This document shows positions 44,174-52,031 of a DNA stretch of 64,000 nucleotides, piece by piece. Below the pieces are notes generated by a model. The model was not told the origin of the DNA. It searched no databases and saw nothing but the letters and a program-made list of their open reading frames with translations. Made by a program: the position numbers and the translations under genes. The stretch comes from Actinokineospora sp. NBRC 105648 (lineage in GTDB: Bacteria; Actinomycetota; Actinomycetes; Mycobacteriales; Pseudonocardiaceae). The stretch covers positions 1 to 64,000 of the forward strand of contig NZ_BSTR01000024.1 in NCBI RefSeq assembly GCF_030269645.1, given 5' to 3'. Positions within the stretch are counted from its first letter, which is position 1; every line of letters starts with the position of its first letter.

Positions 44174-45376
44174 ATGGCGTTCGACGTCGCTCGTATCCGT
44201 GGGCTGTTTCCCGCGCTGGGTGACGGCTGGGTCCACCTCGACTCGCCCGCGGGCATGCAGGTCCCCGAGCAGGTGGCGACCGCGGTGTCGACCGCGCTGC
44301 GCGCCCCGGTTTCCGGCCCGGGCGGGGTGTTCCCGGCCTCGCAGCGCGCCGAGGCCATCGTCGACGCCGCCCGCCGCGCGGTGGCCGACCTGGTCGGCTG
44401 CGACCCGGCGGGCGTGGTGCTGGGCCCCAACAACGCCGTCCTGCTGGCCAGACTGGCCGAGGCCCTGGGCGACGGCTGGCTGATCGGCGACGAGATCGTG
44501 CTGTCCCGCCTGGACCACCAGGGCAACACCGCCCCCTGGCTGCGGGTCGCCCAACGCGCGGGCGCGACGGTCCGCTGGGCCGAGATCGACATCGAGACCT
44601 GCGAGCTACCCGCCTGGCAGTACGAGAACCTGGTCTCCCACCGCACGAAGGTGGTCGCGGTGACCTCGGCCTCGGGCGCCGTGGGCACCAGACCGGACCT
44701 GAACAAGATCGCCGACGTCGCCAAGGCCCGCAACGCGGTCGTGGTGGTCGACGCGTCGTCCTCGGCCCCGTTCGTCCCCCTGGACATCCACGCCATCGGC
44801 GCCGACGTGGTCGCGGTCTCCGCGAGCGCGTGGGGCGGCCCGGCGGTCGCCGCCCTGGCCTTCGCCGACCCGGCGATGCTCGACCGCCTACCGGCCAGCT
44901 CCCTGGACCCACGCGCCCAAGGCCCGGAACGCCTGGAACTGGGCCCACACGCCTACCCACTACTGGCGGGCCTGGTCGCCTCCGTCGACTACCTGGCAGG
45001 CCTCGACGACACCGCCACCGGCACCCGCCGGGAACGCCTGCTCACCTCGCTCAGCTCGGCCAAGTCCTACCAGGCAGGCCTGCTGTCCCGCCTCATCGGC
45101 GACCTGCGGGGACAACGCCACGTGATGGTCATCGGCGACGCCATGCGCCGGATCCCAGCCCTGGCCTTCACCGTGGCCGACCTGAAGGCCCAGGACGCCG
45201 TGGTACACCTGGCAGAGCGCGGCATCTGCGCCTTCGCCGACGACAGCCCGAGCGGCGTATTCGCAACCCTGGGCGTAGGCGAGGTAGGCGGCGCGGTCCG
45301 AGTCGGACTGGCCCACTACACGAACTCGGTAGAGGTGGACCAACTGGTAGAGGCCGTCGCCGCCCTACGCGCCTGA
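44174..45376 (+). CDS. Class-V aminotransferase-like protein (Rv3778c-like), PLP lysine missing
   Basis: A 400-residue protein of the cysteine desulfurase fold, counterpart of Rv3778c by position. It has the N-terminal FPALGDGWVHLDSPAGMQVP, the cofactor-binding Asp in VVVDASSSAPF and the family's C-terminal domain. In active relatives the PLP Lys lies in a Ser-x-His-Lys-x-x-Gly-Pro stretch; here it reads SASAWGGP, so the Lys position is Ala219 (codon at 44828). The protein may be non-catalytic or use PLP differently. ATG 44174 is 79 bp from divergent bpa. Confidence 0.8.
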   Translation: MAFDVARIRGLFPALGDGWVHLDSPAGMQVPEQVATAVSTALRAPVSGPGGVFPASQRAEAIVDAARRAVADLVGCDPAGVVLGPNNAVLLARLAEALGDGWLIGDEIVLSRLDHQGNTAPWLRVAQRAGATVRWAEIDIETCELPAWQYENLVSHRTKVVAVTSASGAVGTRPDLNKIADVAKARNAVVVVDASSSAPFVPLDIHAIGADVVAVSASAWGGPAVAALAFADPAMLDRLPASSLDPRAQGPERLELGPHAYPLLAGLVASVDYLAGLDDTATGTRRERLLTSLSSAKSYQAGLLSRLIGDLRGQRHVMVIGDAMRRIPALAFTVADLKAQDAVVHLAERGICAFADDSPSGVFATLGVGEVGGAVRVGLAHYTNSVEVDQLVEAVAALRA

Positions 45377-45599
45377 CACCCCAAACCGCGCCGCCCCACC
45401 AGGCTCTCACCAGACCCCAGCCAGACCACATCGAGATCCGGAGCCGCTGCCACCGCCAGCACCGCCACGGCCCGATCCTGGCCCTGGCCACAATCAACCT
45501 GCAGCGGAGCACCATCCCACCAACCTCACCCCCTCAGCACCCACCACCCAGCCGCAGCGGTGGGGCCGACCCCGCTGGAAAGCAAGGCCCGCTACGGAT

Positions 45600-45739
45600 G
45601 CTCGATCTAGTGGACTCGCTTCGTGTGGGGGGAGAGCACCGCTAAACTTGCCGGTGGTGGGGAATGCCCTTCACCCGCCCTTTTTTCACCACCGCGGTGC
45701 TCTAGGGGCCCCGCGCGAAGTGAGTTCACTAGATCGAGC
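45600..45739 (+). repeat. Palindromic interspersed element, copy 4
   Basis: A 140-bp copy with the same terminal repeats as copy 3 and an inner stem AGAGCACCGC/GCGGTGCTCT. The apical loop differs (CCCTTCACCCGCCCTTTTTTC). One single unit of the ~28-bp array (GCCGCAGCGGTGGGGCCGAC) precedes it. It lies in the 470-bp convergent gap between the aminotransferase-like gene and the quinone oxidoreductase; the rest of that gap (45377-45846) holds no gene. Confidence 0.86.
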
Positions 45740-45846
45740 CCACTCCCTTACCTGGGCAACGAAGACGGCAACCTCACGACGCACGTCCAAGACCGAGTCC
45801 ACGCTCGCGACCCGGCCAACGACGACGGCAGCGAGCCACAGACAGC

Positions 45847-46809
45847 TCAGCCCTCAACCACCAGCACCAACTTCCCGAACACCCCACCCCCCTCCAACAC
45901 CCCATGCGCCCGTCCAGCCTCAGCCACCGGCAGCACCTCGTGCGTCACCGCCCGGACCCGCCCGTCCGCCACCATCGGCCACACGTACTCGGCCACCTCC
46001 GCCACGATCGCCGCCTTCTCCGCCGCCGGCCGCCCGCGCAGCCCGTTCGCGTGGATCGAGGCGTTCTTGCGCAGCAGCTGCCCGAGATTCAGCTCCCCGC
46101 TGGCTCCGCCCTGCATTCCGATCACGACCAGCCGCCCATTGCGGTTGAGGGCGGCGATGTTGCGCGACAGGTATTTCCCGCCCATGTTGTCGAGAATGAC
46201 ATCTGCCGCCACCTCCTCCTCGAACACACTGTCGCGATAGTTCAGCGTGATGTCGGCGCCCAATTCGGCGCAGCGGTTAAGCCGTTCGGCCGAACCGGCG
46301 GTGACGGCGACGGTCGCGCCCAGTGCTTTTCCGACCTGGATGGCGTGCGTGCCGATGCCGCCCGCGCCGCCGTGCACCAGCAGGGTCTCGCCCGCGCTCA
46401 GCCGCGCGGTCTGGACCACGTTGGACCACACCGTGCAGGCGACCTCCGGCAGACCTGCCGCCGTCACGAGGTCCACTCCGGACGGTATGGGAAGCAGTTG
46501 TCCCACCGGGACCGCGACTTTCTCCGCGTAGCCGCCACCGGCGAGCAGTGCGCACACCTGGTCGCCCACCTGCCAGCCGGTGACGCCCGCGCCGAGCGCG
46601 GCGACCGTTCCCGAGCACTCCAGACCGAGGATGTCCGAGGCCCCGGGCGGCGGCGGGTAGAAGCCCTGCCGCTGCAACAGGTCGGCCCGGTTGACCGCCG
46701 TGGCGGCCACCGCCAGCAGGACCTCGCCGGGTCCGGGCTCCGGATCCGGCGCCGTTGTCCAGTGCAGGACTTCCGGGCCGCCGGGTTCGCTGATCGTAAT
46801 TGCGCGCAT
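45847..46809 (-). CDS. Zinc-free NAD(P)H quinone oxidoreductase (MDR family, Rv3777-like)
   Basis: A 320-residue medium-chain dehydrogenase/reductase. The N-terminus is a GroES-like domain (GPGEVLLAVAATAVNRADLLQR, shown in part; the catalytic zinc Cys is absent as in quinone reductases). The nucleotide fold is VHGGAGGIGTHAIQ. Members reduce quinones or enones with NADPH. It corresponds to Rv3777 in position and type. An inverted repeat TATCCG-N6-CGGATA lies 11 bp upstream of the start and may be an operator. Divergent from the first M28 peptidase. Confidence 0.88.
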   Translation of the reverse strand: MRAITISEPGGPEVLHWTTAPDPEPGPGEVLLAVAATAVNRADLLQRQGFYPPPPGASDILGLECSGTVAALGAGVTGWQVGDQVCALLAGGGYAEKVAVPVGQLLPIPSGVDLVTAAGLPEVACTVWSNVVQTARLSAGETLLVHGGAGGIGTHAIQVGKALGATVAVTAGSAERLNRCAELGADITLNYRDSVFEEEVAADVILDNMGGKYLSRNIAALNRNGRLVVIGMQGGASGELNLGQLLRKNASIHANGLRGRPAAEKAAIVAEVAEYVWPMVADGRVRAVTHEVLPVAEAGRAHGVLEGGGVFGKLVLVVEG

Positions 46810-46819
46810 ACGCCCACGT

Positions 46820-46837
46820 TATCCGGAACTTCGGATA
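46820..46837. promoter_or_regulatory. Operator-like inverted repeat upstream of the quinone oxidoreductase
   Basis: TATCCG and CGGATA separated by six bases, placed 11 bp before the oxidoreductase start on the minus strand. Typical in size for a dimeric repressor; the regulator is unknown. Confidence 0.45.
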
Positions 46838-46858
46838 GTCACAGTCCAACATGAACAC

Positions 46859-46887
46859 TTGACCAGCGGCGATTTGCGAGCAAGAGT
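46859..46887 (+). promoter_or_regulatory. Candidate promoter of the first M28 peptidase
   Basis: TTGACC, 17 bases, then AAGAGT, about 80 bp upstream of the start codon. The same arrangement (TTGACC-17-GAGGGT) with the shared preceding sequence ATGAACAC lies upstream of the second peptidase gene. Confidence 0.45.
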
Positions 46888-46968
46888 CACCGACGCCGGA
46901 TTGTGCGGGTTCGGGTCGGGGGCCTGGTCGACACCGGCACTTTTCACCCCCACGAAGGGAAGTTGCCC

Positions 46969-48516
46969 ATGTCGTCCCCAAGGACACCGGTCCGGGTAGG
47001 CGCCCTGCTGGTCGCCGCCTGCGCCGGGCTCGCGCTGGCCGCGGTGCCCGCCTCCGCCCAGGTCCAGCTGCCCGACGGCCCCGCGCTCGCGCGGAACCTG
47101 GTCAAGAAGGTCACGGTCTCGGGCGTCAACCGGCACCTGATCGCCCTGCAGCGCATCGCCGACAAGAACGGTGGCAACCGCGCCGCGGGCACCAAGGGCT
47201 ACGACCAGAGCGTCGACTACGTCGCGGGTCTGCTGCGCGGTGCGGGCTTCGACGTCAGCACCCCGGCGTTCACCTACCCGGTGCAGATCAGCGACGCCGC
47301 CACGGCCAACGCGGGCGGCACCAAGGTCGACGCGTTCCCGATGGAGGAGTCGCCGCAGACCCCGGTCGGCGGTGTCACCGGACCGCTGGTGACCATCCCG
47401 CAGGACGCCACCCCGGGCTGCGAGGCCAGTGACTTCGCTGGCCTGCCCACCACCGGCGCGGTCGTGCTCGTGCGCCGCGGCGCCTGCACCTTCAACCAGA
47501 AGCAGGCCAACGCGGCCGCCGCGGGCGCGGTGGCGATCCTGGTGGCCAACAACGCCGACGGCCCCCTGCAGGGCGTCACCGTGGGCGAGGGCGCGACCAT
47601 CCCGACCGGCGGCGTGAGCAAGGCCGACGGCGACACCCTGTTCGGCAAGAACGGCGTGTCCACCACCGTGGACATGCGGTTCCACGTCGAGGAGAAGCCC
47701 TCGCGCAACATCATCGCGCAGACCAAGACCGGTCGGAAGAACAACGTCGTGATGGTCGGCGCGCACCTCGACAGCGTCGAGGCGGGCCCCGGCATCAACG
47801 ACAACGGCACCGGCAGCTCCACGCTGCTGGAGACCGCGCTGCAGCTGGGCGCCTCGCCCAAGGTGAGCAACGCGGTCCGGTTCGCCTGGTGGGGCGCCGA
47901 GGAGCTGGGCCTGGTCGGGTCGACCAAGTACGTCCAGTCGCTGAGCTTCGAGCAGCAGCTCGACATCGCGCTGTACCTGAACTTCGACATGCTCGGCTCG
48001 CCCAACTCGGCGTACTTCGTCTACGACGGTGACAACTCCGACGGCACCGGCGCGGGCGAGGGCCCCTACGGCTCGGCGCAGATCGAGGCGCAGCTGGCGG
48101 GCTTCCTCAACGCCACCGGCACCCCGACCGAGGGCACCGACTTCGACGGCCGCTCGGACTACGGCGAGTTCATCGCCAACGGCATCCCGGCGGGTGGCAT
48201 CTTTACCGGCGCCGAGGGCGTCAAGACGCAGGCGCAGGCGGACAAGTGGGGCGGCCAGGCGGGCGTCGCGTACGACAAGTGCTACCACTCCAAGTGCGAC
48301 AACCTGGGCAACATCGACCGCACCGCGCTCGACCGCAACGCCGACGCGGTCGCCTGGGTGACCGCGACCTACGCGATCAGCACCGAGGAGATCAACGGCG
48401 TGCCGCCGAAGAACGCCGTGGCGCAGTCGGCCAAGGCGGCGGCCCGCAAGGTCGCGGTGAAGACGCAGGCGAAGAAGCTGGTCAAGGCCAAGCACGCGCA
48501 CGGCCTGGCCGCGTAG
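46969..48516 (+). CDS. Secreted M28-family aminopeptidase (first copy)
   Basis: A 515-residue zinc exopeptidase. Residues 1-30 are a Sec signal ending ASA; a PA insert (about 135-240) includes CEASDFAGLPTTGAVVLVRRGAC; the catalytic M28 domain has AHLDSVEAGPGINDNGTGS (His, Asp), WWGAEELGLVG (Glu-Glu), NFDMLGS (Asp) and YDKCYHSKCDNLGN with the last metal His and a Cys pair. It resembles Streptomyces aminopeptidase S and BAP-type enzymes, releasing N-terminal residues outside the cell. The basic Lys/Ala tail (KAAARKVAVKTQAKKLVKAK) is unlike the second copy. ATG 46969 follows GAAGGGA. Confidence 0.92.
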   Translation: MSSPRTPVRVGALLVAACAGLALAAVPASAQVQLPDGPALARNLVKKVTVSGVNRHLIALQRIADKNGGNRAAGTKGYDQSVDYVAGLLRGAGFDVSTPAFTYPVQISDAATANAGGTKVDAFPMEESPQTPVGGVTGPLVTIPQDATPGCEASDFAGLPTTGAVVLVRRGACTFNQKQANAAAAGAVAILVANNADGPLQGVTVGEGATIPTGGVSKADGDTLFGKNGVSTTVDMRFHVEEKPSRNIIAQTKTGRKNNVVMVGAHLDSVEAGPGINDNGTGSSTLLETALQLGASPKVSNAVRFAWWGAEELGLVGSTKYVQSLSFEQQLDIALYLNFDMLGSPNSAYFVYDGDNSDGTGAGEGPYGSAQIEAQLAGFLNATGTPTEGTDFDGRSDYGEFIANGIPAGGIFTGAEGVKTQAQADKWGGQAGVAYDKCYHSKCDNLGNIDRTALDRNADAVAWVTATYAISTEEINGVPPKNAVAQSAKAAARKVAVKTQAKKLVKAKHAHGLAA

Positions 48517-48559
48517 GCGGAAATCGTTATCTGCCGCCACTGCGGCATTCGGAGTAGGG

Positions 48560-48592
48560 AAGGGCCCCATGGCGACCACGCCATGGGGCCTT
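48560..48592 (+). terminator. Hairpin terminator after the first M28 gene
   Basis: AAGGGCCCCATGGCG pairs with CGCCATGGGGCCTTT around ACCA (one bulged G), 44 bp after the stop and followed by a short T run. Confidence 0.8.
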
Positions 48593-48650
48593 TCCGCTGC
48601 AGTTGGTCAGCCTCACGGGTGATCCATGCCTGCTTGGTAATGAACACCTC

Positions 48651-48679
48651 TTGACCAGGCCCCTCGTTCAGGTGAGGGT
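48651..48679 (+). promoter_or_regulatory. Candidate promoter of the second M28 peptidase
   Basis: TTGACC, 17 bases, GAGGGT; preceded by ATGAACACC. This mirrors the region upstream of the first copy, so the promoter seems to have been duplicated with the gene. Confidence 0.45.
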
Positions 48680-48758
48680 GTCACTCGCCGGAACACGGAC
48701 CGCGTCGGGGCGGTCACGGGTTGCGGTCGTGCCCACCCGTGAATCCGAGGGGACCTGC

Positions 48759-50339
48759 ATGCACAGAAGTCAGACGCTTCGCGTCGGAGCCGCCATCCTC
48801 GTGGCTGCCGGCGCGCTGGCGTTCACCACCATCCCGTCCTCGGCGGCGCCGATCGCGTCCGCCGAGCTCCCGGACGGCCCGGCGCTCGCGAAGAACCTGG
48901 TCAAGAAGGTGACGGGGGCCGGGGTCAACCGGCACCTCATCGCCCTGCAGCGCATCGCCGACAAGAACGCGGGCACCCGCGCGGCCGGTACCCCCGGTCA
49001 CGTCCAGTCCGCGGAGTACGTCGAGCAGAAGCTGGTCGAGGCGGGCTTCGACGTCACCCGCAACGCCTTCCCGTTCACCTTCACCCAGACGCTGGCCGAG
49101 AAGCTGGTCGTCGCGGGCAAGACGGTGCCGATCTCGATCATGACCTACAGCCTGTCCACCCCGACCGGCGGCATCACCGCGCCACTCGTGGTCGTCCCCG
49201 CCGACGCCACCCCGGGTTGCGAGGCCGCTGACTACGTCGGCGTGACCGGCAAGATCGCGCTCGTGCAGCGCGGTGCCTGCCCGTTCGCGCAGAAGCAGCA
49301 GGCGGCGTTCGACGCGGGCGCGGTCGGCGTGGTCGTCTACAACAACGTCGACGGCCCGCTGACCGGCACGCTGAGCGACCCGGCCGCGGCCAAGCTCCCG
49401 ATCGGTGGCGTCACCAAGGCCGACGGCGAGGCGCTGGTCGCCGCGTCCAACGGCGCCAGCACCACGCTGGAGCTGCGCGCGCTGCGTGAGGACCGCACGT
49501 CCTACAACGTGATCGCGCAGACCAAGACCGGCCGCAAGAACAACGTCGTGATGGCCGGTTCGCACCTCGACAGCGTGGTCGCGGGCCCGGGCCTCAACGA
49601 CAACGGCTCGGGCAGCGCGGCGCTGCTGGAGACCGCGATCCAGCTCGGCGGCTCGCCCAAGGTCAACAACGCGGTCCGCTTCGCCTGGTGGAGCGCCGAG
49701 GAGCTGGGCCTGGTCGGGTCGAAGAAGTACGTCCAGGGGCTGCCGTTCGAGCAGCAGCTCGACATCGCGCTGTACCTGAACTTCGACATGATCGCCTCGC
49801 CGAACACCGGCTACTTCGTCTACGACGGCGACAACTCCGACGGTGTCGGTGCGGGCGAGGGCCCGTACGGCTCGGCGCAGATCGAGGCGGCGTTCGTGAA
49901 CTTCCTGGGCGCCACCGGCACCCAGACGGAGGGCTCGGACTTCACCGGCCGCTCGGACTACGGCGAGTTCATCGCCAACGGCATCCCCTCCGGTGGCCTG
50001 TTCACCGGTGCCGAGGGCGTCAAGACCCAGGCGCAGGCGGACAAGTGGGGCGGTCAGGCGGGGGTGGCCTACGACAAGTGCTACCACGCCAAGTGCGACA
50101 ACCTGGGCAACCTCGACCGGGTCGCCCTGGACCGCAACTCCGACGCGATCGCCTGGGTGGTCGGCACCTACGCGATCAGCACCGAGGAGATCAACGGTGT
50201 CCCGCCGCGCGACCTGCGCGCCAAGGCCCGCGTCGCGGCCAAGTCCAAGATGCGGCTGCAGCTCGCGGCCGAGGACGCCGCCGCCCACGGCGGCAACGAG
50301 GGCGTGGGCTGCATCCACGTCGACCAGGTCTCGGCGTAA
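48759..50339 (+). CDS. Secreted M28-family aminopeptidase (second copy)
   Basis: A 526-residue paralogue of the preceding gene, with long identical stretches around the catalytic site: SHLDSVVAGPGLNDNGSGS, WWSAEELGLVGS, NFDMIAS, and GRSDYGEFIANG. It has a signal peptide (residues 1-31, ending SSAAP) and a PA insert (CEAADYVGVTGKIALVQRGAC). It differs mainly in the insert before the PA domain (residues about 95-140) and in the C-terminus, which ends GGNEGVGCIHVDQVSA in place of a Lys-rich tail. It has its own promoter and terminator, so it is regulated separately from copy one. ATG 48759. Confidence 0.92.
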   Translation: MHRSQTLRVGAAILVAAGALAFTTIPSSAAPIASAELPDGPALAKNLVKKVTGAGVNRHLIALQRIADKNAGTRAAGTPGHVQSAEYVEQKLVEAGFDVTRNAFPFTFTQTLAEKLVVAGKTVPISIMTYSLSTPTGGITAPLVVVPADATPGCEAADYVGVTGKIALVQRGACPFAQKQQAAFDAGAVGVVVYNNVDGPLTGTLSDPAAAKLPIGGVTKADGEALVAASNGASTTLELRALREDRTSYNVIAQTKTGRKNNVVMAGSHLDSVVAGPGLNDNGSGSAALLETAIQLGGSPKVNNAVRFAWWSAEELGLVGSKKYVQGLPFEQQLDIALYLNFDMIASPNTGYFVYDGDNSDGVGAGEGPYGSAQIEAAFVNFLGATGTQTEGSDFTGRSDYGEFIANGIPSGGLFTGAEGVKTQAQADKWGGQAGVAYDKCYHAKCDNLGNLDRVALDRNSDAIAWVVGTYAISTEEINGVPPRDLRAKARVAAKSKMRLQLAAEDAAAHGGNEGVGCIHVDQVSA

Positions 50340-50359
50340 CACGGATAGTGCATGACGGG

Positions 50360-50393
50360 AAGGGCCCCTGCCGGAACTCCGGCAGGGGCCCTT
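50360..50393. terminator. Bidirectional hairpin after the second M28 gene
   Basis: A perfect 15-bp stem AAGGGCCCCTGCCGG/CCGGCAGGGGCCCTT with loop AACT, followed by TTCGC. It ends 4 bp before the convergent membrane protein gene's stop. Confidence 0.88.
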
Positions 50394-50397
50394 TCGC

Positions 50398-51900
50398 TTA
50401 CGCGAGAACGGGTTCCTCGTCCTTGACCACGACCTCGGTCTGCTCGGTCCTCTCCTGCGGCCGGGGGAGCAGGCTGATCGAGGCGAACCCGGCGGCCAGC
50501 AGGGTCGCGAACAGCGCGATCACCTGGTGCTTCACGCCTTCGATGCCCTCGGCCAGCGCCGCGAGCGGGAACTGCCCAACCGCGGTGAGCAGCAGGAACA
50601 GCACCACCACACCGAGCTCGCGCGACCCGCGGCGCAGGGCGCGGATGCCCAGCCAGGCGATCAGCAGCCACAGCGGCAGCAGGGCGAACAGCCCGGCGGG
50701 GGCGATCAGCCCGGTGATCCCGGAGAGGACGGGGACGCGGTACTCCTTGGCCTTGGCGGGCAGCCCGGCGTCGGCGCCGAAGTTGCCCATGTTCGCCGGG
50801 CGCCCGGTCAGCAGGTCCTCGGCGGCCTGGTTGAGGATCTGCGCGGTGCGCACCGGGTGCGAGGCGTAGTAGCGCACGATGTTGCCGTTGCTGATCTTGT
50901 CCCGGTACTTCGGGTACTCGGGGTCGGTGTAGGCGGGCCTCGGGCTCCACCACTGCGTCCCGACGTACTGCGCGAACGACGCGGGCAACCCGAGATCAGC
51001 GAGGTCCTGGGCGGTGTCGTGCTTCCCGTCGACGATGCTGTCGAAGATCGCGTGGTAGGCGTTGGCCTCGCGGTACTCGGTGTTGGCGAAGTCCCCGGTG
51101 TTCTGCAGGGCCAACGTCCCCGCCCCGACGGCGACCACGACCACCGCGGCGGGCGCCCACTTGGCGACCCCACGCCCACGGTCGCCGACGGCCAGCACGA
51201 CCACCGCGATCACCAGCAGCGGCAACACCATCAACGTCTGCGACTTGGCGTTGACCCCGAGCACCCCACCGGCCACGACGACGGCGACCCCCAGCCAGCG
51301 CTGGAAGCCGGGGCGCCGCAGGAGGAGCAGCCCACCGGCCATCAGCAGCAGCCCGGCGAACGCGGCCCCCTCACTGATCACGGAGGTGAGGTACCCGAAG
51401 AAGGCGGAGTCCAGCACGACCAACCCGATCACGAACGCGGCCAGCGCCCGGTACCACCCCCGCACCGGAAGCGCCCAGACCACAACGGTCAACCCCACGG
51501 CCACGACGAGGATGCCGATGGCCCCCACGACCTTCAGGTTCAGCCCAGGCGGGTCCCCGAGCACCTGCCCCAACCACAACGCGACCCGGTCGACCCAGAA
51601 CTGCGACGACACGTACGAACTAGGACACGGCGCCGCGGGGGCGTAGAAGAACTGCACCACGCTCTCGGACACGCGGGCCCGGTCGTTCACCCCGAGCTTG
51701 CACAGCAGGCGCCAGCCGTCACCGTTGTCGGCGATCCCGACCGGCCGGGGCACCAACCACCGCACCACCAACACCGCCACCCACGCGACGAAGGTCCCCG
51801 CCCACTTCCACCGTTTCCACACCCGGCCCAGGGTAACTACCCACCCCCAGGTACCGCGTACGCCCCGCACACCCCACCGCGACCACCGAGCAAGCCCCAT
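50398..51900 (-). CDS. GT-C-like polytopic membrane protein
   Basis: About 500 residues with ten or more membrane segments. After the first helix comes IADNGDGWRLLCKLGV, an acidic extracytoplasmic loop like that of GT-C glycosyltransferases (cf. WsfD-type hexosyltransferases), and a large loop with GTQWWSPRPAYTDPEYPKYRDKISNG. The C-terminal tail is polar. Donor and acceptor are unknown. ATG 51900 is preferred (CAGG six bases upstream); the in-frame extension to 51981 is Arg-rich and unlikely. Monocistronic and convergent with the M28 pair. Confidence 0.72.
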   Translation of the reverse strand: MGLARWSRWGVRGVRGTWGWVVTLGRVWKRWKWAGTFVAWVAVLVVRWLVPRPVGIADNGDGWRLLCKLGVNDRARVSESVVQFFYAPAAPCPSSYVSSQFWVDRVALWLGQVLGDPPGLNLKVVGAIGILVVAVGLTVVVWALPVRGWYRALAAFVIGLVVLDSAFFGYLTSVISEGAAFAGLLLMAGGLLLLRRPGFQRWLGVAVVVAGGVLGVNAKSQTLMVLPLLVIAVVVLAVGDRGRGVAKWAPAAVVVVAVGAGTLALQNTGDFANTEYREANAYHAIFDSIVDGKHDTAQDLADLGLPASFAQYVGTQWWSPRPAYTDPEYPKYRDKISNGNIVRYYASHPVRTAQILNQAAEDLLTGRPANMGNFGADAGLPAKAKEYRVPVLSGITGLIAPAGLFALLPLWLLIAWLGIRALRRGSRELGVVVLFLLLTAVGQFPLAALAEGIEGVKHQVIALFATLLAAGFASISLLPRPQERTEQTEVVVKDEEPVLA

Positions 51901-52031
51901 CCGACCTGGATTGATCTTCAGCGGTACCACCCGCGACCGCTTGCCGCGCACGGCGCCATGCCGGTAGATACCGTGCGCCATACGTCGGGCGGGTAATTAA
52001 GCAGCAGGTACAGGCAGACGTTGGGACCAGG

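Noticed and set aside
46969-50339. A single composite gene or assembly duplication of the M28 region
   Set aside because: The two copies differ in inserts, tails and terminators, so they are true diverged paralogues.
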